Assembly: GCA_015501605.1 (NCBI GenBank)
Contig: JADNRZ010000010.1
Location: 1,054,001-1,118,000 of the forward strand
Length of the DNA: 64,000 nt
Source of the DNA: Panaeolus papilionaceus
Taxonomy: Eukaryota > Basidiomycota > Agaricomycetes > Agaricales
Reading direction: 5' to 3'
Shown: positions 21,714 to 32,726 of the stretch, in pieces
Numbering within the stretch: the first letter of the stretch is position 1
How the letters are laid out: each line of letters begins with the position of its first letter
Position numbers and translations under genes: made by a program
The notes under the pieces: generated by a model
Database searches by the model: none
What the model was told of the DNA's origin: nothing
Seen by the model: the letters and a program-made list of their open reading frames with translations, nothing else

Positions 21714-23771
21714 ACTTATATCGTGGTGTATTATGCAGCGCCCGTTGTTGGGTTTATGAATTCCAGGTTTCGAGTGGTTGTGGCTTCCCGAGCAGCTCGC
21801 CTTCCTCGATCTGGTGATGCAAACTGAATTGAATCAACCCTGCACAAAGCATTTACCAATGCTCTGGTTCTCCTTATATCTTAGGCTCTCTTTGTGACGA
21901 GTCATATCTTGGATCTTTGCTACTGTCTATCTCCCAGTTAAGACAGCCAGAATCGGCGTGTTCTCCCTGACGTGGTGGCTTAAATTTGGGCTTATTCGGA
22001 AAATCCTCTTTTTTAACAGAAATATATTTCTGCCCATAGAAGCCCCGACAAACCGCTTTGCTTCGCTGAGTTATGTGGGCTTGCCATCGGCTGCGGCAAC
22101 TTGCGGCACCAATTTCCATTTATGGCTTCTTTCATCGTGCCTGAGCCCCTTCTGTTTGATCGGGCATCAATTGATAAATACTACCGCGTTACAAATATGG
22201 AAATAGAAATAATACCAAAAACATTTTAAACTCCGCGAACCAGCCTGATTTATTTTTTCCTGTTAATCCAAATGGTTTAGTGGCGTTCTCCACTCGCAAA
22301 TAACACAAAAGCTGGAATTACCATGTGAGTGGCCTTCAAACACGACCTTCGAGCACCCTCGGAAACCATGGGAATTGCAATGGACCCACTATCAAGCTTT
22401 ATATCGAAGCTTTATATTATCTGATTTGCATACCAATAGCGCTTGTAGACTTGGTAGGGAAAGAGGAGAGCGACAACGATATCATCGAACCTGAAGATAC
22501 GTTGTAATTTATGAAACGAAACTCAAAAGCCTTTTGTTTCGTCATTGGTGTTGCATGACAGCAGCCGCAGTCTCGTGGGTGCCTTCGGGGTGTCTTAATA
22601 TTATTCCTGGCAATTCTTTATCGGGCACGCTTGATAAGACCGCTTATGAATACTGGCCGGACTTCTTCAAGGTAATAAATAGAGAAGATCGGTATGGCAG
22701 CTGTCCCGCCTGGCACCCATTTGTGTGGGAGTATAGGAAACACTCGGTCATCGACAAACCACCTATAAGAAGCGCCCAGTACGGCATGTCCCGAAAGAAA
22801 TCAGATCATGGCATGATTTCTTCAAGTCTTCAAATTGGCCTGAAAAAAAAACGGCCAAGCTCAACGGGCCTTGTCAGGAATCTAGACCAATCATCAATGT
22901 GCGAAACCTTCGGAGCGCGGCACGATGCGATTGAATTGGTGAGCCAGTCCATCACCTGAGCTGGTCGCCGGGTGAAGGGCCATCTGTTCGCCTGAAAATC
23001 AGTGTGACCAATGGCTTTGGCTCTGGATAAGAAGACATTTAAATAATCGTCTGCTACTAAGCAGAACTTGAATGGATGACTGGCTCAACTGCGGCTTGCG
23101 ATTACTATTTTTGTGAAAGAATCAGGGTCGACGGCTTTTATCTCAGGCTGCCGTGACTGATTTTCCATTTTTGGGACTCAATGCTAATTTACTTCCGTTT
23201 CTAAGCTCAGCGAACGTTGAGAAATCGACTGTCAGGAACTACCGAAAATGCTTATTACAACGTGATTTACGATGAATTACTCCCAGGTTGATCCTGGTTC
23301 TTGACATCTACTAGGCGAGCATCAACGCAAGTGAGTATGGAAGCTACTCAGTCACTGACGGGTTCTCCATCGTCACGGACCAGATCGTCGATCGAGTGTT
23401 CTTCAACCTATCAACAAAGGTTTAATAGACGTTTCATATCGATGCAAATGTTGCTTGACGTCGCTCATCTCGAAGCAGACCAAAACAAAGACCAGTTGTT
23501 CAGAGCAGCAAGGTTGATCCCACTTACTGGGAGCAAAAGACAAAAAAAAAAAAAAAGGATACCTCTACGTCATGGAAACCCTCACAGAACAAAGGAGTAC
23601 CAAATCTAGCAAGTTGAACTGTCATGTCCTACACGACAGCGCGATGAGAAGCAGTTAGAAATACATACTAGTACATGCGATGAACAAAACACGATCATCC
23701 TCGATAAATAACACGTTGCAGGGTGCCCCCGCATATCAAACAAAAGGTCCGTGGCATGGGAGGATAGTTGC
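21714..23771. other. Intergenic, no supported gene; A14 tract
   Basis: About 2 kb. A plus-strand frame at 22534-22959 (141 codons) lacks any recognisable domain or splice partner. An A-homopolymer of about 14 bases lies near 23541-23555. It is not followed by a target duplication that I can see, so a retroposed tail is not supported. Confidence 0.4.
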
Positions 23772-26700
23772 TTAATCTTCATCATCTGAAATAATTAGCC
23801 GTCTACGCTGTGTCGAGGCTGCTGGGGCAGCTGTCTTCTTCTCTGCACCCGAGTCCTGCAATGAATTGGATTCTATATCTGAATCAGATGCATCACCTTT
23901 ATCGCGCGCTGCTGGAGAAGAAGGGACCGGAGAAGGTGTGCCCAAACTTGCAACGTTTTTAGCCTTTGGAATGGGTCGCGGTCGCGGTCGTGGCAGATGG
24001 GCAGGCGAGGCTGACGGAGATTTGTGAGACTCGAGGGTGTCGGCATTATCGTCGGAATCGTTCTCGGAACTCGAGTCCCTTGCTTGGACAGGAGATGAGG
24101 GTGGCTGAGAAGAGGCATTGCGCTGCCGTTTGGAGGAAGCAGCACCTTCTTTGTCTTTTCTTCTACGTTTCTTCGTCCCTGTTGCCTTCATGTTCAAAGG
24201 CCGATTGGATTTGCCGGCGGCAGCAGCAGCCAGAAGCGCTCTCTCGCGTTGTACTTTCTCCTTTTCCAAAAAGGCCTCCATGTCGCCATATTCGACATCG
24301 CTATCCTCGATGAATTGGGCAGATTTGTAGACTTCTTTCTCTTTCTCTTTCTTCTCCTTCCGTTTCTTCCGCCGAGGCTCCCCGTCCGAATTTTCTCCGC
24401 TCTCTGAGGGTGAAGGAGACCGTCGTCTACGCCTGCGCCGTTTTTTATTCACGAGTTCAGAAGCCTTTTTGCCTCCAAGGTCAAACGGCTCCTCCATAAA
24501 TTGTTTGATAACGTTGAGCGTTCGCCTAAGCTCTTCAATGGGGGTGCCGGCAGGCACATACCATTCAAACTCGTCGGCATCTGATAGGTCATAAAAAGCA
24601 TTAAGAATTCCAACGCGAGGCATGTAAGAAAAAAGCTGCCATGCGTACCCTCATCAAGGATTTGGAATTTACACAGCCTGAAAAGTAACTTGAGGTTTGG
24701 GTTTTTGGTCACTCCCTCAGCCTGTTCGTCTGTGGGGTATGGAATTACTAAAACGGCCATCAGCACGAATCATATGAGGGAGGAGACTGTCTTAGACTTG
24801 CGATAATCCGTGATTTTACTCAAAGCTTCAGCTGTCGGTGGCTTTGAGGTTTTTGGCAACTGATCCCCGTCACTATCTTCTGAGCCAGAACCATGGCCAT
24901 CCCCGGATGCATCCTTAAGGATTTTGCTTCTTTGAGAAACAACAGTAGACAATATCTAAAGCAAGGTAAAGTGAGTAATACAATATAATGTGCGAGCCAA
25001 GGTGAACCGACCTCCACGGTCCACTGAACAAAATCTTCGTGGTTAGTTTCGTATAAGGCAGCGATGGCGATCCCCAGAGACTCGCTCCACGAGTACCCTT
25101 TTTTGACTTCGATATCCTGGGGAAATCGTGAATCCTCCACTGTAGCTTTTTTCCGCTCTGGTTTTCCCTCCGGTTCCCAACTGGAAAATTGTTTCCAATT
25201 TCCGCGGTTTTTTGGAAAGAAAGCCTATTAAAATTGCTCTGATAAGTTAATGTCACTCAAAAACCCCTCATACATCGTACCTCGATAGCTAAGAACGGCT
25301 CCTTTTCCAAAGCCTTGAAAAACTGGCGCAGGATGAAATTAACAAGGTTAAGCAGGTCCTTGTAGACTTGTTCTCGTGGGAAGGACTTTTGATCTGCAAG
25401 GATCGACTTGAAGAGATCCAAGGTAGAAACCTGCGGTGCAACGGCGGTGTCAGACAAGGAGTTAAGGAGGTGTGGTAGATACGCCACCGATAGACAAGCG
25501 CGTCAACTGACCTTGAAGAATAACCCCTCTGCCTTAGCTTTGACAGCTTGTCTGTGGAGCAGACTTGTGACGCGTTTCACACTCTCTGGCGAGGAGAAAT
25601 CACGATAACGCGAGAGGTATGTCAATAACGTCTGGTTAATTTCCGATTGAGCAAATTTCTATGTCACGACATTAGAACCATATGAAAAAGTAAAGGACAT
25701 TTTAAAGCTTACGCCTTCAAACGATTCGAGTGTGAATATAGTTTCATGGATGACCTCGTCGTCTTCGGCATCGTTCTCTTCCTCCTCCTCCACGTCAGGT
25801 ATACCTTCTTCCTCAGTGACCCCTAAAGCCGGTGTTAGACAAGCTACGGGTGTGGAGCCGATTACAAAGTAAGCAAGCTCACCTTTCTTTTTCCGCTTTT
25901 TCCGCGCAACCTTCTGCCTCACGTAGGTATCAGTCCCTTTAGATTTACTCCATTTTTCCAGCATCCGGAACAGTGCATAAGCTAGGTATACACTCGAGTC
26001 AAGATAAACGAGTGATTGAGTTCCTGCCTTGTATGCCCGCAAGCTTTCCAAGGCGACGTCAAGGACTTCGCCGTTGTAGATGAGCTGCTGCTGAAGAATA
26101 TCCGCGGCATCTCTCAAGGACTCGTCTGCAATGTCAGAAGACGACATCTGGTCAATGAGCAGGATTAACTGCGTCAGGCACTCCACACCCGCTTGGAACT
26201 CCGTCCAGAGCTTAGGCTGTTGGCAAAATGAGTGACATCGTTGACAGGCAGAAAGTGACGGTGAACCTTTTCATCCAGGGCTTCTCGCATGCGTTTCAAC
26301 ACCCAAGATATCCAGTTGCGATCCGTAACTTCAGCAATGAGGCCAAAATTCCACTTGGCGGGGTCACTCTTGTCTTTAGCACGTATGCTCAAGAAGAAGT
26401 CCAGGAACCATTTAGTGACAAATAGGAGACGAAGCTTGTCCTTTTCCGTAATTTTCGGCCGTTCAGATCTAATATCCTTCAAAATAGTCGCAAGAAACGC
26501 TGACTTCATTAGTAATAAGACAGCAAAACGCAAAACAGATCTTACTGTTAAAACACGCTTCCAAGAAATCTTTAGCCGTGCGTTGTAGGGCTACACGAGC
26601 TTCCATGGTAAGGTTGTCCTGGGTACCAATATCGTCGACTTTGGGCGCCTTCTTACTACGATTCCGCTTGGTGATGTCCAAGATGCTGCCTGACTCCTCG

Positions 26701-27792
26701 TGGATGGCTTGCTGACGATGAAGGACGAGAGATGTTGAAGCAGAAGATGTTGAAGCTTCTCCTGTTGCATTCTGCTTCTTCTTAGGGTTCAGTTGGACGG
26801 ATATCGTCGTCCCAAAACGCGAATGGCGCGAGGTTGATTTTCGGGCGATATCTCGTCGAGTCCGATCTTCCACCGCGAGTAGTCGCTGTAGATTTTCTGC
26901 CGGTTGCTGTTTATTTGTCCGTGCGTTAGGATTCTGCGTAGCTCGATCTGAAGTTTACACGCACCTTTGCTTGATCTATGACGAGCGAGCTAGGCTTCAC
27001 TCCTCTTAATAGAAGATATAGAATTTCCAGTACAAGGGTATTCCATCCAGTATAAAGAGGGTCCTTGTCGGCATTGGCAGCAATGGTGAGGAGGAGTTCA
27101 AGAGTGTGAGTTTCCGACAACGCTCGAATAAGCTTGGAGTGTAAGTTTGAAAACTCCGCTTGATCAGAGCTAGCATGGGAATTGGGGGCAAGGTCCTTGA
27201 TGAAAGCAAGATTGCGAATGAGGTGAAGCACAACGTTGATGACCTGTCCGTCTTTTTCCTGTCGCTCGCGAATGGGTTTGGCCAGAGGAGGTAGCATGAT
27301 GCCAAAGAGGGCTCGCATGACGCCTGGCTTCATGAGAGCCATCTTATAATGCAGATGACTCTGCATGAGCTGTGTGTAGTCGGTACCTCGATCGAGAACC
27401 TCATCGAGCTCCTTCAACTCTTCTGCGAGGTCAATAGGCCAGGTCATGGCCGTCATAAGGTCTGCACATGATATTGCACGCTTGTCTTCCACCAGGCCCT
27501 TGCCTGCGGTTTCGAGAAGGATGGGAATAAGATCATTGGGTAGAACGCGCGTCTCCCAGAAGAGTCGAGCCACAGTACGTTCATCATCGGTGTCGTCCTG
27601 TCTCCATAGCTTTTTCAAGTCCTTTAAACAACCATAAGTCTGATCACCCATCACATATTGACCCCCTTCATATCCTCCAAGAGCATCAACCACCCTGCCA
27701 ACTACTGGTCCCAACAGTGCCCTGCGCGCCTGGGAGTCATCCTCTCGTCCGTCAGATTCTCCATCAGATATTTCAATTATATCGTCGTCCAT
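23772..27792 (-). CDS. TOF1: Tof1 / Timeless / Swi1 replication-fork protection complex subunit
   Basis: A nuclear protein that, with Csm3/Tipin, stabilises stalled replication forks and relays the S-phase checkpoint. ATG at 27792 (MDDDIIEISDGESDG). The first exon carries the TIMELESS N-terminal domain: YGCLKDLKKLWRQDD, ARLFWETRVLPNDLIPIL, LMTAMTWPIDLAEEL, HYKMALMKPGVMRALFGI and VLHLIRNLAFIKDL. About ten introns follow. Later exons give RHSRFGTTISVQL, ARVALQRTAKDFLEACFN, FVTKWFLDFFLSI and the acidic block VEEEEENDAEDDE. The C-terminal half shows WSESLGIAIAALYETNHEDF and DADEFEWYVPAGTPIEEL. The tail has long KKRRRRRR and RRKKRKEKKEKEKE nuclear-localisation-like tracts and ends RRRLIISDDED. The size of about 1,200 residues and the domain order fit the family. 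Confidence 0.93.
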
Positions 27793-28798
27793 GTCGTAGA
27801 TAAAGCAAGAAAGGTAGGAGGGTACCTAGGAAACGCCAATGCGGCTTCAGTTCAAACTGTGACCCATCATGTCGCGTGAGTAACGACCACCTGACTACGT
27901 GACATTGGTGCTTAATGAGTCACACTCACCCCCCACTCGTTCAAGACGAACCATGATAGTGTGGTAATGCTTCGGTCACCAGCGACTTATGGCCGTGCTT
28001 AACATGTGGCTTATCCCAGTCGAAACAGCAGGGCTCAAATCATGTTTATCAACCCAAACTTCTTCAGGTGAGCTTGGAGTCCTCAGTTCGCCCATTATTT
28101 TGGATTCATACAACATAGTATAAACCAAGGAATTGGAATCATTTTATGAATTCAATCGCCTTATCTGACCGCTTGGTAATGATGGATGGTTCGGACTGCA
28201 TTCTTGCGCGGGTTTATCTTCACTATCTTTCGAAATTTTGTTTTGACCCCATCAATCAACGTCAAATCAAACCGCCCACGGAGAACTCGGGACCATTGCA
28301 TTTTTTATGCAAATGACCGCACTAGACCGCATTTGAGAGACCTCATCTTCTTGTCCCGGACTCATCGAGGCTGCAGAGTAATGAATCAAGCCCATGTCAT
28401 CACGATATATCGATCATCTCAGGGTCGAAATAAATTCATCCGAGTCGGCCTTTTCTTCACAATTTCTTATCCAACAGCTTCGTCTGCGAGGTTAGCTTGT
28501 ATCTATCTCCAATTTAGGACTCGTGTTAACGGGGATGGAATGATAGAACATAACTTGCACAACAAGCGACGGTAACGGATTTATATATACTAACACATTT
28601 CAGGTACCAAAGCTCACCCCAGTCTGAAGTCCGCTATTCTTAGCGCCCGTGATATCATTATTCTCAACATTCTCATCTATTTTGTAATTGGGAGAAAGAA
28701 GCCTTGCAATTCCATTCGATTGTATTATGTTTGTATTTGGAGGACACAGCGTTAAATTAGAAGGCGACATACCAATCATTAGTCACCAATTGAAATTA
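27793..28798. other. Intergenic, no supported gene
   Basis: About 1 kb between the TOF1 start and the inverted-repeat element. A plus-strand frame at 28186-28575 has no recognisable content. The TOF1 promoter should lie in the first few hundred bases. Confidence 0.35.
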
Positions 28799-29321
28799 CT
28801 GTACCAATCGATGAAGTTCGACAGGGGGTCTGACTGCTGACCCGTCTGTCGAAATGTTGGTTTCGACCAAGATCATGCTGACTGCTGACATTGGTCTCGA
28901 CACCGACAAGAACCTCGACACGGCGACCTTGGGTACATGCTGAGGCAGCTGGAAGTGTACCGGCGCTCAGCCAGACGATAGTATAGCTGAGTTTTTAATA
29001 TATTGCAAGGGAAAAGCACATTGAATATTCCGAAAAAAAAGGGGGGAAAGGCTCGTAACTTCCTTGTATCGGAGTAAAGAGCACGGCAATTAATACTTGA
29101 GCTCAGATTTCATGCAAAAATGGCATTCTTGTAACTAATTCAGACCCAAAATAGCCCATTGACATTTTCGCCAAATCTGCTACTTTTAGGCCAAAACCGG
29201 GACTTTTGTCCCTTGTTGGGTGATTTCGACAACAAGGCTGCTGACTGCTGACTGCTGACCGATTTCGACTCGACAGAGGGGGTGCTGACTGCTGACTGTC
29301 GAACTTCTCCGATTGGTACAG
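28799..29321. mobile_element. Non-autonomous inverted-repeat element (MITE), TA target duplication
   Basis: The two ends are inverted repeats of about 26 bp with two mismatches: CTGTACCAATCG[AT]GAAGTTCGACAG at the left and CTGTACCAATCG[GA]GAAGTTCGACAG read inward from the right. The element is flanked by TA on both sides (28797-28798 and 29322-29323), the target duplication of Tc1/mariner-type transposons. At 523 bp it has no room for a transposase and shows no coding frame, so it would be mobilised in trans. Inside each end are tandem CTGACTGCTGAC repeats. Confidence 0.8.
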
Positions 29322-30070
29322 TATTCAGGGCATGTCTTCATCCCTTTGAATAGCTGGGCTATGTTTACTTATCGTGAGAGTACTTGTGGGGCACTTGCAA
29401 GTTGCGAAGAAATGCAATGGAGAACTAGAATCCAAATTCTTCTAGTGTTGAGACTCCAAAGAGTGAACGTTAGAAAGGCGCTTCTATGCCTCCTAATTCG
29501 TCAAGCGAGTTCCGGCTCGCCCTTGTACCGAACAGGCCGTCAAGCAAATAGCCCAAACCCACCCACTCACGTCCCACGCATCGGAAACAGAGCAATCTCT
29601 GCAGATCATTAGGATGCTGCCACGTCTCGTCCACCCGCTGGCCAACAAATCAGTACAGGCCTTACCCACACGGGAGCAACATCAACTTCCTCAGTCATGA
29701 TTTGAGGAAGCATATGATCAATAGGTCCACTGCGTCAGCCTCTTTCTGCTATCTGTGGTTGCATTTAGAGGGAGTTGTGAGAGGAGAATCGCTCAATTGG
29801 ATAATTTCTGTCGATTTTGGAGTTCTACCGTCCGTAAATACAGACAAAAACGCGCATGTGCCGCGATGGTGACGAATCCAGAGAAGTCGAAGGTTCTGTT
29901 TCGATTTAGTCCGTTAGATGGACAATACACCTGCTTCGATCTATGGGGCCATGGTATAAAAGACAAAGAGCATCTGAAAAAATTGAGTGCCACATTTCAG
30001 TCAGCACACTCTAGCTGCTTCTAGCACAACAGTCATCACGAAGCCCACTCTAACCACATCCACTTTATTA
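29322..30070. other. Intergenic with promoter of the first PEBP gene
   Basis: No gene supported. A TATA-like sequence (ggtataaaag) lies at about 29954-29963, some 110 bp before the PEBP start codon. Confidence 0.4.
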
Positions 30071-30851
30071 ATGCGTTTCTCCATTCTCGGGCTTCTGGCA
30101 TTGGTGGGACTGACGTCCTCGCAAGACACCAGCTTGATTGAAGTTCAGCGAGCCTTTAACAATGCCAATGTAAGCCCCTGCGGTTGACACCACTCTACTC
30201 CTTCACTAGATACTGACCAAGCCACGAAGATACCCAAGGACTTGAGCCTGCGATTCACCCCAAGGGTACTCCTTGAAGTAACCCTTCCCCAGGCAGGTGG
30301 TGCTGCCCCTATTACCCTTCACGCTGGAGTGCAGCTTCAAAGAAGCCGTAGGTCGCTGCGATATCCTGCTCATGATTAAGTCATAACAACTATCCACAGA
30401 GACTGCGGGTCCACCGACCTTCCGTGCTGTAGGTTTGCCTGCAGACAAGAAAGGTCCTTTCGTTATTGCTGCAGTGGACCCCGATGCACCAACCCCACAA
30501 ACACCAACGAGTGCGCAGATCAGGCACTTCCTTGGAGGCAACTTTTTCGTCGAGGGAACACAATTGGTCAACAGAACAGCTGATATCTCGGCCTACAGGC
30601 AGCCAACGCCGCCTGCGGGATCACCTGCCCACAGGTAAGCCTAACTCAGCTCAATAGACATGGTCGCTGAATTGGTCTTGATTTGAAGGTATATCTTCTT
30701 GCTTTATGAGCAATCTGCTGCTTTTGCTCGGCAAACGTTGGTGACACCTACGACCTCTATCGCATTGTTCAACATCAGCTCTTTTGCTTCGCAAGTTGGG
30801 TTGGGAGAGCCCATTGCTGGAACCTTCATGCTGGTCGCCCCAGCGACCTAA
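30071..30851 (+). CDS. Secreted phosphatidylethanolamine-binding (PEBP) family protein, copy 1
   Basis: Exons 30071-30169, 30230-30347, 30400-30634 and 30689-30851; phases fit. The N-terminus MRFSILGLLALVGLTSSQ is a signal peptide, so the protein is probably secreted or lumenal, unlike cytosolic Tfs1. PEBP motifs are present: AAVDPDAPTPQTP (the DPDxP anion-site motif), IRHFLGGNFF and SPAHRYIFLLYEQ (the second ligand-pocket motif). It ends GTFMLVAPAT. Two Asn-x-Ser/Thr sites (VNRTA, FNISS) could be glycosylated. Length is about 204 residues. The paralog at 52863-53669 shares all three splice positions. Ligand and role are unknown; relatives bind phospholipids or inhibit carboxypeptidase Y. Confidence 0.9.
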
Positions 30852-31248
30852 TGACCAGGAGAATTGTACTGGGTAACCCCAGTGTATCAAAAAATAAGAT
30901 AACTAGAAAGGTCGAAAATGTTAAAATCTGTAGAGATACAAGTATTCGATTTGATTCAGACAAAATATCAATTGACTCGGAAAAATACCTGAGCAGATCC
31001 ATAACGAAGAATATCGTTGGGCGACGCGTAAATATGTCTGACACTATGTTCAAAAGCACTTGAAACGTCTAACAAGGCGCTGATGCGTATATGAAACTAA
31101 ATGTTATAAATTGTGATTTTCCATCCACACTTCCTGTTATATTTGAATTTCTGCAAAATCGGGATATCAGACCACAGACTGGAATGAACAAGAGCCAATG
31201 TATACTCACATACAGATCATAACTTACACCCCAAAAAATAAGCTCTGC
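30852..31248. other. Convergent intergenic region
   Basis: An AT-rich 397 bp spacer between the PEBP stop and the PBDC1 stop. It should hold both polyadenylation regions; nothing else is seen. Confidence 0.4.
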
Positions 31249-32230
31249 CTATGACTTACCGCCCTTCTTTTTCTTAGCAGCAGCAGCAGCTTCTTTCTCC
31301 TTCTTAGCCTTCTCCTTGATGGCCTCTTCTTTGGCGATTTCGTGTGCCTTTTCATTCAATCCGAGTCTGTTGCGGGCGATCTCATAGGCATAGAATTGTA
31401 TCCGTGTAACTGCAACGCAGATAAGTTTTCAGCGGATTTTATATTAGGAGGCGTTGTCACGTACCGAAAATGGTGTTGGCTTCGCCATATTCGTCCTTGG
31501 CATCGGTGCGAATGAGAGAGCCAAAGTTATAATCCTTTACTTTCTCCTTGTAGCTGCAAAAAAGTGTATTAATACGCGTTGCTTGATAATAATAAAAAAG
31601 CAGGGCCATAACTCACCTCTCAATGAACTCTCTCCAGCGTTTCTTTCCATCCGCACTCTTCATCCACTCCTCGTCAATCTTAGTGACTTTCTCATATGGC
31701 GCTTCGTTCAACTCAGGGAACGTTTCCATGAGGTGGTCGAAGATTTCGTCGTCATATCTGCGATTTTGCGTGTAATGAGTTTCTCAGCTCGCTCGCCGTT
31801 GGTTTTAAAATACGCACTTGGTCAACTTGAGATCTTTGGGTTCTACTTTTTCAAGGAGGTTCCAGTACGTCTATATGTTAGGAATTCATGGTCAGTCTCC
31901 GTGATCGCCCAATGTATGTTTGATCCGCACCTGAGCATGCTCAACGGCTTTGACAGCGAATCTAACATGAGTTGAATAATCCGTCAGCTCTCTTCTTTAT
32001 CATCCACCGCCAGGCGACTGAATACGAGTTTCCCTCGCTCTTCGGCGGGTAATCATGATGCTACGTGGCGGACGTCGGAAGAAAATTAGAGAGCAAAACT
32101 CACTGTTTCTCGATCTAAAGCCATGACAGGTATTCATTACGAGATAAGATATAACACAGGAGCTAAAGCAGTGCTAACGACATACCTCGAGGAGGTTCTG
32201 GGCGTTGTTGGGGTCGAATTTGCCAGCCAT
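31249..32230 (-). CDS. PBDC1: PBDC1 / YPL225W (Chp1) family protein
   Basis: The yeast member is a ribosome-associated chaperone that helps newly made eEF1A fold. ATG at 32230 (MAGKFDPNNAQNLLE). The joined exons read IEKQFAVKAVEHAQTYWNLL, VEPKDLKLTKYDDEIFDHL, KKRWREFIESYKEKVKDYNF, GSLIRTDAKDEYGEANT and FVTRIQFYAYEIARNRLGLN. These match the family blocks (FAxKAxEHAxxYxNL, LKLTKxDDxI, DYNFGxLxR, RIQFxxxEIARNR). The C-terminus is a Lys/Glu/Ala-rich helix (KEEAIKEKAKKEKEAAAAAA) ending KKKKGGKS. An 11-nt exon at 32104-32114 (minus strand, ATCGAGAAACA) is needed to join the first exon in frame. Assignment is strong. Confidence 0.88.
32104..32114 (-). other. 11-nt microexon of the PBDC1 gene
   Basis: ATCGAGAAACA is bounded by a GGCTTTAG acceptor and a GTGAGT donor. 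It converts LLE| to LLE-IEK-Q| and puts the next exon (TTCGCTGTC, FAV) in frame, giving the conserved IEKQFAVKAVEHAQ block. Confidence 0.7.
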
Positions 32231-32726
32231 TTTACGTTGTGCAAATAGAAAGAGTCGAAGAGATTTATGTCGTGTTAGAGAGTGAGAAGAAAGAAAGAGT
32301 TAAAAACCGCTTGTTGCTGGCCGCGAGCTGTGTTGTTGAGCTGGGTGAGAATTTGTTGTTGATGGGACAGAGGAAAGAATATTGGCAGGTCAGCCGCTTT
32401 GCACACTCGACTACTATACTCTGATGAGCTGGCAATGGGCCCTTGATCTTGGAAATCAAACTTCGTAGCTCTCAAGACCCAAACATTGACATGTATACGT
32501 GGAACCTATAATTACCAATAAAGACGATTTAAACGTCGGTAGAATTTTAAATAACTTTGATAAAAGCTACGGCTACGCGTGAATAATGGTATGGGGTACC
32601 ATGTGATGCCTTCGCCAGCATAACCTTAGGCTTGTGTCGGTAAAATTAGCTCGTCCGATAACATATCAACGGCTGGACGGTACTACTTCTTAGCAAGCGA
32701 CTCGCACAAAGTACGCCACTGCAGAC
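32231..32726. promoter_or_regulatory. PBDC1 promoter and 3' region of the SANT gene
   Basis: A 496 bp AT-rich spacer. The PBDC1 promoter must lie here; the 3' UTR of the upstream minus-strand SANT gene ends here. No specific site is recognised. Confidence 0.35.

Noticed and set aside
22534..22959. 141-codon plus-strand frame
   Set aside because: No recognisable domain, no promoter signal, no splice partner and unremarkable composition; chance length is possible in 2 kb of spacer.
23541..23555. A14 tract as a retroposed poly(A) tail
   Set aside because: No upstream coding remnant and no flanking target duplication.
28825..29300. CTGACTGCTGAC direct repeats as a satellite or CRISPR-like array
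   Set aside because: The repeats have no regular spacers and lie inside the element bounded by inverted repeats and TA, so they belong to the MITE.
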